64,000 nt of DNA from Sedimentibacter acidaminivorans (GTDB lineage Bacteria; Bacillota; Clostridia; Tissierellales; Sedimentibacteraceae). Made by a program: the position numbers and the translations under genes. This document shows, in pieces, positions 36,461-45,427 of this stretch; within the stretch, counting starts at the first letter, position 1; every line of letters begins with the position of its first letter. The stretch covers positions 558,001-622,000 of the forward strand of contig NZ_JAGGKS010000001.1 of the NCBI RefSeq assembly GCF_017873955.1, in the 5' to 3' direction. The notes under the pieces are model-generated. The model was not told where the DNA came from. It searched no databases and was given only the letters and a program-made list of their open reading frames with translations.

Positions 36461-36923
36461 TGCACTAATAGTTCTGTGTTTGGTGGACTCACCTCTTCTC
36501 TTTTTATATAAAACATACTCTTTACTAAAATCAATTACAAACTGATTGATTTAAATCTAAAAATATTATTAATTACTTTACCTTCCTAACATACACTTCA
36601 TTATACTCTATGTTCTCAAATCTAATCATATACTGATCTTAACAATGTACTATACATTTTTTGAAACTTAAAACCTTAATTTTAAACCAAATCTTATTTA
36701 AAATTTAAATCTAAAACCGTAATTTTAAATCTATTATAAAACTATATAATTAATAATATTAATCAGTTAAGATTTAGTAAATATATTATGTTCTATTAAT
36801 AATATACCCACACAAAACAACTTTAAACATTATATTTAATATTTTTTAAAAAGCTTTTATATTGTCCTTTTAGATTTTTTATACTATAATTATATAAAAC
36901 CAAAAATGAAAAAGGACAATAAA
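36461..36923. other. Gene-free spacer before ispE
   Basis: No credible frame lies in these 463 bases. The DNA is low-complexity, with repeated TTTTAAA/AATCTAAA-like runs around 36660-36730. A possible -10 (TATAAT, near 36890) precedes ispE, but no convincing -35 was found. Confidence 0.5.
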
Positions 36924-37790
36924 ATGAAATTATATTCGTATGGAAAAATAAATTTATTTTTAGATATTGAAGGAAAACTTGAAAATGGTTATCACCTAAT
37001 TAAAACTGTTATGCAATCAATAGATATTCACGATGAAATAATAATAAAAGAATTATCAAATGATGAAATAATAATAGAGTGTAGTGATAAAAGTATACCC
37101 ACAGACATTAGAAATACATGCTTTAAGGCAACAAAAATTATTAAGGAGAAATATAATATTCGAAGTGGTATTTTGATTTCTATCAATAAAAATATACCCT
37201 CTGAGGCTGGATTAGCTGGTGGAAGCAGTAATAGTGCAGCAGTTATTAAAGGACTTAATAAACTTTGGAGTTTAAACATGAATAGCAATGAAATGATAGA
37301 AATTGCGTTGCAAATTGGTGCTGATGTACCCTTTTGTATAATGGGTGGTACATATCTTGCTCAAGGAATAGGAGAAAAATTAACAAAACTTGATGACTTT
37401 ATTTGGGATAATATTTTATTGGTTAAACCTGAATTTAGTATGTCAACGTCCTTTGTTTATAAAAACCTTAATTCTCTTGATTATAATTCATATAAAAGCA
37501 ACAATATTTTAAATTTAATAAACCAAAACAAATATAATGATGTTGCTTTATCAACCGCAAACACATTAGAAAAAGTTGTTGTACCTTTACATTCTGAAGT
37601 AAATAGCATTAAATCAATTATGTTAGAAAATAGCGCTATTTCTTCAATCATGACAGGAAGTGGTTCTGTAGTATTTGGACTATTTCCAGATTCTAAGAGC
37701 ATGAATAATGCGTATAATATTTTAAAAAATACTTACACTCACATTTATAAAACTAAAACTATTAAGTACAGTATCGATTTTTTTGATTAA
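36924..37790 (+). CDS. ispE: 4-diphosphocytidyl-2-C-methyl-D-erythritol kinase
   Basis: 288 residues of the GHMP kinase family. YSYGKINLFLDI at the N-terminus, the ATP loop PSEAGLAGGSSNSAA (near 95-109) and the C-terminal MTGSGSVVFGLF motif identify IspE, which phosphorylates CDP-methylerythritol in the non-mevalonate isoprenoid pathway. The ATG at 36924 is preferred over 36906 because AAAGGA sits eight bases before it. The TlpA-like gene follows within 55 bases and may be co-transcribed. Confidence 0.94.
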   Translation: MKLYSYGKINLFLDIEGKLENGYHLIKTVMQSIDIHDEIIIKELSNDEIIIECSDKSIPTDIRNTCFKATKIIKEKYNIRSGILISINKNIPSEAGLAGGSSNSAAVIKGLNKLWSLNMNSNEMIEIALQIGADVPFCIMGGTYLAQGIGEKLTKLDDFIWDNILLVKPEFSMSTSFVYKNLNSLDYNSYKSNNILNLINQNKYNDVALSTANTLEKVVVPLHSEVNSIKSIMLENSAISSIMTGSGSVVFGLFPDSKSMNNAYNILKNTYTHIYKTKTIKYSIDFFD

Positions 37791-37842
37791 TTATAAACAA
37801 TTTGGGTATTTATATATCAATTATACTAAGAAAGGGTGTCTT

Positions 37843-38442
37843 ATGAAAAAAATATTTATTATGTTATTAATAATAGCATTTGTAACAGTTGGATGTAATA
37901 CAAACAATAGAACAAATGAAACAACCAATCAAAACGAGCAACAAAATAACCAAGTAACAGAAGATACACAAAACTCTGATGTTACATCTACAGATTCTGG
38001 TAGTACAAATACAAATGATACTGAAAATAAAATAATAATGGCTCCTGATTTTGAATTAAAATCACTTGATGGCACTATAACAAAACTTAGCGACCTCAAA
38101 GGTAAAAATGTTATTATAAATTTTTGGGCAACATGGTGTGATTTTTGTATAGCAGAAATGCCTGATTTACAGAAACTTCAAGACGAATACAAAGACGAAG
38201 ATTTATTAATTTTAGCAGTGAATGTCGGTGAAACAAAGGAAGAAGTTGAAAAATTCATAGAAGAAAACAACCTGAACCTTACTATTTTGCTTGACAAAGA
38301 TGGTGTCGTATCTAATAGTTACGGTGTGAGTTCATTCCCATCAACATTAGCAGTTAATAAAGATGGAGAAGTTGTTGTTGGTCACGTAGGAATGCTAACA
38401 TATGAACAAATGGAAACATTATATGGATATTTTAACAAATAA
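37843..38442 (+). CDS. TlpA/ResA-like thioredoxin-fold lipoprotein
   Basis: 199 residues. A lipoprotein signal ends in VTVGC, then comes a Asn/Thr/Gln-rich linker (about 20-65) and a thioredoxin-like domain with NFWATWCDFCIAEMP (CDFC active site near residues 108-111) and the cis-Pro region SSFPSTLAV. It should act outside the membrane as a thiol-disulfide reductase. AAAGGGTG fits ATG at 37843; the longer frame begins inside ispE. No cytochrome maturation genes are nearby. Confidence 0.9.
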   Translation: MKKIFIMLLIIAFVTVGCNTNNRTNETTNQNEQQNNQVTEDTQNSDVTSTDSGSTNTNDTENKIIMAPDFELKSLDGTITKLSDLKGKNVIINFWATWCDFCIAEMPDLQKLQDEYKDEDLLILAVNVGETKEEVEKFIEENNLNLTILLDKDGVVSNSYGVSSFPSTLAVNKDGEVVVGHVGMLTYEQMETLYGYFNK

Positions 38443-38448
38443 AATTTT

Positions 38449-38490
38449 AAGATTTTGGTGATAATCTCCAAAATCTTATTTTATTTTTTT
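38449..38490. terminator. Bidirectional terminator between the TlpA-like gene and etfA
   Basis: AAGATTTTGG (38449-38458) pairs with CCAAAATCTT (38468-38477), followed on the plus strand by ATTTTATTTTTTTTATT. The stem touches the etfA stop codon. Confidence 0.85.
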
Positions 38491-39651
38491 TATTAACATG
38501 GGCAATATTTCCCTACAGTCGCCCACTATACCATAGTGTGCAACTTTAAATATTGGAGCGTCTGGATCAATGTTTATAGCAACAATCGTTTCTATATCTG
38601 CAAGTCCAGCAATATGCTGAATAGCACCTGATATACCACATGCTATATATATTTTCGGAGCTACTGTTTTTCCTGTTTGTCCTATTTGTTGACTATATGG
38701 AATCCATCCTGAATCCACAACAGATCTTGAAGCTCCTAACGCTCCTCCTAAAACATCAGCTAAATCCTTTGCTAATTGAATGTTTTTTGCACTACCAATT
38801 CCCTTACCAACACTTACTATTATATCAGCATCTGCCAAACTAATAGTCTCATTGTTATCAATATTCTTTATTTTCTCCACAAATCTTTCTACAGGCGTAG
38901 GTATAGGCAAAATATTAATTATTCCTTCTCTACTATAATCAGGCTCCAATGGTTTAAACACTTTAGGTCGAACAGTCGACATCTGAGGACGGTGATTTTC
39001 ACACACTATTGTGGCCATCAAATTCCCACCAAATGCTGGCCTTGTTTGCAATAACAATCGTTCTTCCTTATCTATATCTAAAACAGTACAATCTGCTGTT
39101 AGTCCTGTTCTAAGAGATGATGATATATGAGGTGCTAATGAACGTCCATTTGATGTGGCACCTATCAATACTATTTCAGGCTTGTAATCTTTTATAAGTT
39201 TAACCATAACCTCTCCGTAAACATGGTCATTGAAATCATTCAGCCAAGGTGCATCCATAACTAATACTTTATCGGCTCCATATGCTATCAGTTCTTTTGA
39301 TAAATTATCTATACTATGACCTAACAACACTGCAGTAACTGAAGTATTTAACTCTTGTGCTAAACTTTTAGCCTTTCCTATTAATTCTAAAGAAACTGTT
39401 TTTAACTTACCATACCTTTGCTCTGCAAAAACAAATATTCCTTCATAATTACTGATGTCTACATTTTCTACTACATCAAATTCAAAATTAATTGCATTAA
39501 ATTTACAGCTTTCCACACATACACCACAAAGAGTACAATTATCTTTAATTTCAGCCTTTTTACCTATTATTTCAATGGCACCAAAGGGACATGCACCTAC
39601 GCATTTTTTACAACCAATACATTGTTCTTTTATTATATCTATACTTGCCAT
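38476..39651 (-). CDS. etfA: Electron transfer flavoprotein alpha subunit with N-terminal 2x[4Fe-4S] ferredoxin domain
   Basis: 391 residues. Two 4Fe-4S motifs occupy the N-terminus (Cys 11, 14, 17, 21 and Cys 39, 42, 45, 49), followed by the EtfA fold from about residue 70. The FAD-binding end reads GWIPYSQQIGQTGKTV and NIDPDAPIFKVAHYGIVGD. Such ferredoxin-fused EtfA proteins occur in electron-confurcating lactate dehydrogenases of anaerobes. The order glcD-type dehydrogenase, etfB, etfA with gaps of only a few bases supports one complex of the same kind here. Confidence 0.93.
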   Translation of the reverse strand: MASIDIIKEQCIGCKKCVGACPFGAIEIIGKKAEIKDNCTLCGVCVESCKFNAINFEFDVVENVDISNYEGIFVFAEQRYGKLKTVSLELIGKAKSLAQELNTSVTAVLLGHSIDNLSKELIAYGADKVLVMDAPWLNDFNDHVYGEVMVKLIKDYKPEIVLIGATSNGRSLAPHISSSLRTGLTADCTVLDIDKEERLLLQTRPAFGGNLMATIVCENHRPQMSTVRPKVFKPLEPDYSREGIINILPIPTPVERFVEKIKNIDNNETISLADADIIVSVGKGIGSAKNIQLAKDLADVLGGALGASRSVVDSGWIPYSQQIGQTGKTVAPKIYIACGISGAIQHIAGLADIETIVAINIDPDAPIFKVAHYGIVGDCREILPMLIKKIK

Positions 39652-39655
39652 AATA

Positions 39656-40447
39656 TCACATACCCTTCCGTATTGCTTTTGAATTTAGAACTTCCGCTAA
39701 TCTATTTACTTTTTCTTCAGTAGTTCCTTCAATTATTTCACTATTAATTTCATGTGTTGGAACAAAGGTTTTACGAACCTTTGTAGGAGAACCCTTAAGT
39801 CCTAATTTATTTTCATTTGCATCGGTATCTGCAAATGTTACTATTTCGATTTTTGCCTGCCTTGCGTGCTTCATCCCCTTAATAGATGGAAGCCTAGGCA
39901 TATTTATTTCTTTTACTACGCTTATAAGCGCTGGTAACTTAACTTTTAACTCTTCATACCCATCATCTGTAATTTTCAAGCAATGCATTATGTTATCTTT
40001 TATTTCAATTATTTTACTTACATCAGTGATGTATGCTATACCTAGAGTTTTAGCTAAACTTGGTCCAACCTGTGCTGTATCACCATCAATAGCCTGTTTA
40101 CCACATATAATCAAGTCGTAATCACCAATTTTTTGTATACCTAAACTAAGAGCATAGGAAGTAGCAAGGGTGTCTGCACCTGCAAATTTTCTATCTGTTA
40201 ATAGCATAGCTTTATCAACCTTTAATGATATTGCTTCCCTAAGCATCTCTTGGGATGATGGAATGCCCATACTTAATCCATAAATTTCCGCTCCCATTTT
40301 TTCTTTAATCCTAACAGCTTCCTCTATAGCATACGTATCAAATGGATTTATTATAGAAGCGATATTATCTCTGATGATAGTATTTGTTGCTGGATCTAAT
40401 TTTACTTCATTTGTTCCAGGTACTTGCTTAATACATACAATAATTTT
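39656..40447 (-). CDS. etfB: Electron transfer flavoprotein beta subunit
   Basis: 263 residues. MKIIVCIKQVPGTNEVKLD at the start, DTYAIEEAVRIKE (near 40-52) and ICGKQAIDGDTAQVGPSLA (near 112-130) are typical of EtfB from bifurcating complexes, where this subunit carries the flavin that splits or joins electron pairs. ATG at 40447 follows a GGGGTTAAG ribosome site inside the end of the dehydrogenase gene. The stop is four bases before the etfA start. Confidence 0.93.
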   Translation of the reverse strand, partial: KIIVCIKQVPGTNEVKLDPATNTIIRDNIASIINPFDTYAIEEAVRIKEKMGAEIYGLSMGIPSSQEMLREAISLKVDKAMLLTDRKFAGADTLATSYALSLGIQKIGDYDLIICGKQAIDGDTAQVGPSLAKTLGIAYITDVSKIIEIKDNIMHCLKITDDGYEELKVKLPALISVVKEINMPRLPSIKGMKHARQAKIEIVTFADTDANENKLGLKGSPTKVRKTFVPTHEINSEIIEGTTEEKVNRLAEVLNSKAIRKGM

Positions 40448-40451
40448 CATA

Positions 40452-42071
40452 TTACTTAACCCCCTTTGATTCCACATACGGAAATATTGTTGCTCTATTA
40501 AATAATTGATCTGGGTCAAATAATTTTTTTAATTTTCTCATGTCATCTATTTTATCCTTAGTAAACATTTTTTGAAGAAACGGCACTTTCAACTTTCCCA
40601 CACCGTGTTCAGCAGATACAGCTCCTCCCATTGAAACAATTTTTTCAGCCCAAGAAGAATATAATTCTTTTCCTCTATTATACTCATCCATATCTCTAGG
40701 AATAGTGTTTACATGAAGATGATTATTTCCAATATGACCGAAAATAACTGCATTTAAATTATTTTCCAAAATGCCATCATTATACATTTTCATTACATCT
40801 TTCAATTTATTATCTGGCACGGACATATCTGTCCCTAGTTTAGTAATTCTTGAATCGGATTTTCGTATTAAATCTATTTGCATATTCACACACTCAGGGC
40901 ATGCATGCCTGAATGAATGTAATTTTTCTAAATTTGTAGGATTATTTGCTACCCATGTAGCATCTTCATCACCACCTAATTTTACAATTATTTCTCCAAG
41001 TTCCTCTACTCCTGCCCATATTTTATCATCTGAGTCATCCTCGATTTCAATATAAATTGCAGTATGATAGTTCTCTTTAATTTCTTGTATAGTTGCAAAA
41101 GCAGGATTTACACGCTGCTGTTCTCTTAGCATGTCCAAAGCATTATGACTAAAAAATTCTATAGCTGATGGATTTAAATTAATAGCATTTCTATCACAAA
41201 ATATTTTTTCACCCCTAAGAGCCCTAACTAAATCCAAGGCTTTATCTTCATCAGGCATAAAAATAGTAATACCCCAATTGGACTTCTGTTTTTTATTTAA
41301 TTCTATTTCAATTTCACTTATAACTCCCAAGGTTCCATCTGAACCAATAAACAAATCTATGATATCCATATTTAGTTTATTAAAATAACCCGAAGTGTTT
41401 TTCTTAACATTTGGCATTTCATATTTAGGAAGTCTGCCACTTATGATTCTTCCACCCTCTGTTGTAACCGAAAATAATCTGCCATCAGATATCACTTCTC
41501 CCCTTCTAAGTGATATAACATCTCCATCCGACAACACTGCCCTAATAGACTGAATATGGTCCCTAGTAGAACCGTACCTAAAACTCTTAGCCCCAGAAGC
41601 ATTACATGCTACCATTCCTCCTATAGTAGCAGAAATTTCAGTGGGGTCAGTTGAATAAAACCATTCGCCTTTTTTCATATGATATAATGCATTTTTAGAA
41701 GAATCATTCCACCCATCGGTTATAAATGATTTATTAGCTAAATATTTCCTAATTTCTACAAGCAAAACTCCAGGCTGAAGTTTTATATAAAATTTATCAT
41801 TTACCTCATCATATCGAATTCCATTCACTTTATTCATTCTACTTAAATTAATTACATGTCCCCCAAAAGGAACTGATGATGCTGCTAATCCAGTTCTAGC
41901 TCCTTGAATTGTTGTAGGTATTTTATTTGCGTAATTTTCTTTTAAAACACTTATTATTTCTTCTTCTGATTTTACAAAAGATATACTGTCTGCAAACCCC
42001 ACCTGACGAGATTCGTCTCTTAAATATTCTCCATATTCTTCAGTAAATCTAATTTTAATTTTATTATCCAT
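40452..42071 (-). CDS. FAD-linked 2-hydroxyacid dehydrogenase (GlcD/LctD-type)
   Basis: 539 residues. The FAD-binding PCMH domain (about 35-225) contains TIQGARTGLAASSVPFGGHV and STRDHIQSIRAVLSDG; the C-terminal oxidase domain carries GHIGNNHLHVNTIP and GGAVSAEHGVGKLK, which hold catalytic and metal-binding His residues. It oxidises a 2-hydroxyacid, D-lactate being the common substrate, passing electrons to the EtfBA partner. With ferredoxin-fused EtfA it would couple lactate plus reduced ferredoxin oxidation to NAD+ reduction. It lies next to a separate acid-uptake operon, so other 2-hydroxyacids are possible. GTGGAGGAC supports ATG at 42071. Confidence 0.88.
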   Translation of the reverse strand: MDNKIKIRFTEEYGEYLRDESRQVGFADSISFVKSEEEIISVLKENYANKIPTTIQGARTGLAASSVPFGGHVINLSRMNKVNGIRYDEVNDKFYIKLQPGVLLVEIRKYLANKSFITDGWNDSSKNALYHMKKGEWFYSTDPTEISATIGGMVACNASGAKSFRYGSTRDHIQSIRAVLSDGDVISLRRGEVISDGRLFSVTTEGGRIISGRLPKYEMPNVKKNTSGYFNKLNMDIIDLFIGSDGTLGVISEIEIELNKKQKSNWGITIFMPDEDKALDLVRALRGEKIFCDRNAINLNPSAIEFFSHNALDMLREQQRVNPAFATIQEIKENYHTAIYIEIEDDSDDKIWAGVEELGEIIVKLGGDEDATWVANNPTNLEKLHSFRHACPECVNMQIDLIRKSDSRITKLGTDMSVPDNKLKDVMKMYNDGILENNLNAVIFGHIGNNHLHVNTIPRDMDEYNRGKELYSSWAEKIVSMGGAVSAEHGVGKLKVPFLQKMFTKDKIDDMRKLKKLFDPDQLFNRATIFPYVESKGVK

Positions 42072-42235
42072 CTTTGTCCTCCACAATGAAGCAAGTAATT
42101 ATATAAACTAATAATTAATTAACCAATATATTTTAACTTATAATCTAACATAAACATCGGCCTAAAGCAACCAAAAATATTTAACATATTTGTTTATATA
42201 AAGATTGTATACTACTAAACCCTTTTTAATAAAAA

Positions 42236-42269
42236 CAATGGCAGAAGAATTAATATTCATCCGCCATTG
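42236..42269 (-). terminator. Terminator of the TRAP/aroE/HMG-CoA lyase-like operon
   Basis: On the minus strand GCAATGGC pairs with GCCATTG (42269-42263 with 42242-42236) and is followed by TTTTTATT, 14 bases after the stop of the lyase gene. It separates this operon from the dehydrogenase/Etf unit. Confidence 0.85.
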
Positions 42270-42282
42270 CTTTTTACTTAAA

Positions 42283-43242
42283 TTATTTAGATTTAACTTG
42301 GTTTTTAATTTGACCTGTTGGTAACTCTCTTATTAAATCCTTTGATTTTCCTGCTCTCAATAAATAACTATCAGTGGAATGTCCTACAATTTCAACTATT
42401 TTTTTACTAATCAGCATTGCTTTATCCAAATCTATTCCTGTTTCTACATTCATTTCATTACACATATGTATAACATCCTCTGTTGATACATTTCCTGCAG
42501 CCCCTGGAACAAATGGACAACCACCGACACCAGCAAATGATGTATCAAATTGTGTTATACCTGCTTGCATTCCAGCAACTATATTTGATATTCCCAATCC
42601 TCTAGTATTATGGAAATGTAACCACCAATTTACTTGGGGAAACTCTTTTTTCATTTCTGAACAAATTTCATAAACTTGAGTTGGATATGCCATTCCAGAA
42701 GCATCCGAAAGTGATATCTCTGTAACTCCTACATTTAAGTATGCTTGAACTATATCCTTAACATCTTGCACTGGTATTTCTTTATCCCATGGTGACCCAA
42801 AAGCCATTGAAATAGATCCTGAAATTTCTATATTGTTTTCTAATGCTTTATCAACACAAGCCTTAAACCCTGCAACACTCTCTTCTGGTGTCTTGTTTAA
42901 GTTTGCTAAATTATGCGCCTTGCTTGCAGATACATTTAACTTAACTTTCTTACAACCACATGCAGCTGCTCTTTCTACACCCTTTACATTAGCTATTAAT
43001 GTTCTATATTCTACACCATCAACCATTGGTATTAACTTAAAAACTTCATCAGTATTTGCCATCTGAGGCACTGCTTTTGGGCTAACAAAAGATCCAACTT
43101 CAATAACTTTAAACCCAGCATCAATCATATCTTTAATTATTTCTACTTTTTGCTCTGTTGTAAGTATTGTAGCCTCATTTTGTAACCCATCTCTAGGTCC
43201 TACTTCACATATTTTAATTTTTTTTACTAAATCCATTGACAC
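42283..43242 (-). CDS. HMG-CoA lyase-like (DRE-TIM) aldolase
   Basis: 319 residues. The DRE-TIM barrel motif GPRDGLQNE at the N-terminus, the metal ligands in LHFHNTRGLG (near 205-214), and the lid Cys in GVGGCPFVPGAAGNVSTED (near 238-256) are the hydroxymethylglutaryl-CoA lyase signature. The usual reaction cleaves HMG-CoA to acetoacetate and acetyl-CoA. No leucine-degradation genes or CoA-activating enzyme are nearby, so another branched 3-hydroxyacyl or free-acid substrate is plausible. It is last in the TRAP operon. GTG start with AGGAGG eight bases upstream. Confidence 0.85.
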   Translation of the reverse strand: MSMDLVKKIKICEVGPRDGLQNEATILTTEQKVEIIKDMIDAGFKVIEVGSFVSPKAVPQMANTDEVFKLIPMVDGVEYRTLIANVKGVERAAACGCKKVKLNVSASKAHNLANLNKTPEESVAGFKACVDKALENNIEISGSISMAFGSPWDKEIPVQDVKDIVQAYLNVGVTEISLSDASGMAYPTQVYEICSEMKKEFPQVNWWLHFHNTRGLGISNIVAGMQAGITQFDTSFAGVGGCPFVPGAAGNVSTEDVIHMCNEMNVETGIDLDKAMLISKKIVEIVGHSTDSYLLRAGKSKDLIRELPTGQIKNQVKSK

Positions 43243-43307
43243 AGTTGTTTCCTCCTAGTTCTCTTTTTAAAATAAGGATTATGCTATTTAGCATAACCCC
43301 TACTCAA

Positions 43308-44174
43308 TTATTTCTCTGATACTATTTTTTCTATACTTTTTGTAAATGTTTCTATTGGTTCAGGCAATCCTGTCCACAATGAATACTGAATTACACCTTG
43401 GTTAATTACCATTCCAATACCATTTAATATTTTACATCCTATAGATTCTGCTTCCACCAAGAACTTAGTTTTAAGTGGATTGTATGTTGCATCAAAACAA
43501 ATTTGAGAAGAATTTAACGATTCTTTCGAAACCGGAACTTCATCAAGATGTGGATACATTCCAATTCCTGATGCATTTATAACTACATTAGAAAGCGAAA
43601 CTTTCTTATTGATTTCTTCCACATTTTCAAATGATACTAATTCTGCTACTGGGGCAAATTTAGTATTTATATCTTCAACCAGTGACTTGCTTGATTCTTT
43701 AAATTTATCTACTATATATATTTTTTTAGCTCCTCTGAATGCTAATGTAGAGCATATTGCTCGGCCTGCTCCACCTGCTCCAAAACAAAAGAATACTGAA
43801 TCTTCTAATTTACAATCAGTTTCACTTAATAGAGATCTTACGAAACCTTCTCCATCAGTGTTATAACCTTTTAATTTCCCATTATTATTTACTATAGTAT
43901 TACAAGAGCCCATCTTTTCAGCTAGCTCGTCAATTTCATCTAAATATTGCATTACTTCTATTTTATTAGGTTTTGTTACTGCAAATCCTACAAAGTTCAT
44001 ATACTTTAATCCGTTGATTACATCACCTAAATGATCATTTTCAACTTCTACCGGAAAATAATGATAGTCTAATCCTGCTGCTTCATAAGCTTCATTTTGC
44101 ATTCTTGGTGAGAATGATTGTCTCAATGGTTTACCTAACAAAGCTATCATTTTAGTATCTACTGTAATTGCCAT
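43308..44174 (-). CDS. aroE: Shikimate/quinate dehydrogenase-family protein (AroE-like)
   Basis: 288 residues with the AroE layout: the substrate SxS motif (RQSFSP, near 19-23), the catalytic Lys in VTKPNKIEV (Lys71), NTDGEGF near 109, and the NADP-binding loop GAGGAGRAICS near 134. The product interconverts shikimate and 3-dehydroshikimate or, in catabolic members, a related cyclic polyol acid such as quinate. It is embedded in a TRAP-transporter operon and not with other aro genes, which favours a catabolic role. AGAGAGG supports the start. Confidence 0.85.
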   Translation of the reverse strand: MAITVDTKMIALLGKPLRQSFSPRMQNEAYEAAGLDYHYFPVEVENDHLGDVINGLKYMNFVGFAVTKPNKIEVMQYLDEIDELAEKMGSCNTIVNNNGKLKGYNTDGEGFVRSLLSETDCKLEDSVFFCFGAGGAGRAICSTLAFRGAKKIYIVDKFKESSKSLVEDINTKFAPVAELVSFENVEEINKKVSLSNVVINASGIGMYPHLDEVPVSKESLNSSQICFDATYNPLKTKFLVEAESIGCKILNGIGMVINQGVIQYSLWTGLPEPIETFTKSIEKIVSEK

Positions 44175-44220
44175 TTTCTTACCTCTCTTATTAACTAATA
44201 ATTAAAATTTTTAAAAAATT

Positions 44221-44249
44221 ATATTTGGCGAGAACTTCCCGCCAAATAT
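44221..44249 (-). terminator. Intercistronic hairpin after dctP
   Basis: ATATTTGGCG (44221-44230) pairs with CGCCAAATAT (44240-44249); on the minus strand AATTTTTT follows. Within an operon it may act as a partial terminator or protect the abundant dctP mRNA. Confidence 0.7.
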
Positions 44250-44263
44250 AACCAATGTTAATA

Positions 44264-45331
44264 TTATTCTCCTAAATAAGCATCAACTAAATCATCACCA
44301 ACTTGTGAACGAATTTCGTCGAATACAGGTTGAACAGCTGTTTTTATTTGTTCATATAATTCTGCTGATACTGGTACAACTTCTGTTCCACTATCTTTTA
44401 TAGCATTCATTCTTTCTTCTGCTCTAGAATCTGCTTGCTCACGTGCATAAGCTTTTGCTTCTGTAACAGCTTCATCTATGATTGCTTTTTCAGCATCATT
44501 TAAACCATCATATAATGCTTTGTTTGTGATCAAAGATAATATGTGAGGAATGTGGTTTGTTTGTACAACATATTTTTGTTGCTCATATAATTTATTAGCA
44601 ACTATAACTTCATATGGATTTTCCTGTGCATCTATAGTTCCTTGTTGTAATCCTATATAAACTTCAGCAAATGCCATAGGAGCTGGATTTGCACCTAATG
44701 CTTTCCAGAATGCTAAGTGGTTAGGATTTTCCATAGTTCTAATTTTTTGACCTTTAAAATCATCCATTGATTCAACTTTTTTGTTAGTTGACATAATTCT
44801 AAATGATTGATCTGCATATCCTAATAATTTGTATCCACCATCAGCATAAACTTGGTTAATAGTAGACATGAAATCACTATTATCTAATGCTGCTCTTACT
44901 TCATCTATAGTAGCATAAGCAACTGGTAAGTCAAATACAGCTAATTTAGGCATGAAGTTTACCTGTGGTGCAGTAGTTTGAACTATAAAGTTAACATCTC
45001 CACCTAAACAACTTTCAAGAGCCTCTCTGTCTCCGCCTAATGTACCATTAGCAAAGATTTGAATTTTCATTTTTCCACCTGAAGCTTCTGATACTAAATC
45101 AGCAAACTTCTTACCATATAAGAATGTTACAGTATCTTCTGGACTATCTATAGCTAGATTCCAGTTATATTCACCTACTTCAGCTGATGCATCTGGTGTT
45201 TCTGATGCAGGAGTTTCTGTTTCTGCAGGTGTTGCTGGTGTTTCTGGTGTAGTCTTTTCACCACATGCTGTCAGAGAGAGTGCCAACACTAAAACTAAAA
45301 CGATACTAATTAAACTTTTCATCTTTTTCAT
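44264..45331 (-). CDS. dctP: TRAP transporter solute-binding lipoprotein DctP
   Basis: About 355 residues. A lipoprotein signal ends in LSLTAC, then a Pro/Glu/Thr linker and the DctP fold: FADLVSEASGGKMKIQIFAN, NKKVESMDDFKGQKIRTMEN with the carboxylate-binding Arg, and GLQQGTIDAQENP. Such proteins usually bind carboxylates. The binding-protein gene follows both membrane subunits in the operon. AAAGGAATTAG precedes the ATG at 45331; the ATG at 45349 lacks a ribosome site. Confidence 0.93.
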   Translation of the reverse strand: MKKMKSLISIVLVLVLALSLTACGEKTTPETPATPAETETPASETPDASAEVGEYNWNLAIDSPEDTVTFLYGKKFADLVSEASGGKMKIQIFANGTLGGDREALESCLGGDVNFIVQTTAPQVNFMPKLAVFDLPVAYATIDEVRAALDNSDFMSTINQVYADGGYKLLGYADQSFRIMSTNKKVESMDDFKGQKIRTMENPNHLAFWKALGANPAPMAFAEVYIGLQQGTIDAQENPYEVIVANKLYEQQKYVVQTNHIPHILSLITNKALYDGLNDAEKAIIDEAVTEAKAYAREQADSRAEERMNAIKDSGTEVVPVSAELYEQIKTAVQPVFDEIRSQVGDDLVDAYLGE

Positions 45332-45427
45332 TTTTCTAATTCCTTTCATTTTACAATATTTTTGTTATTTATCATAAACATCTTTATTATAATCTTAATA
45401 ATAATAAAGATGTCTACTTCATTGTTA

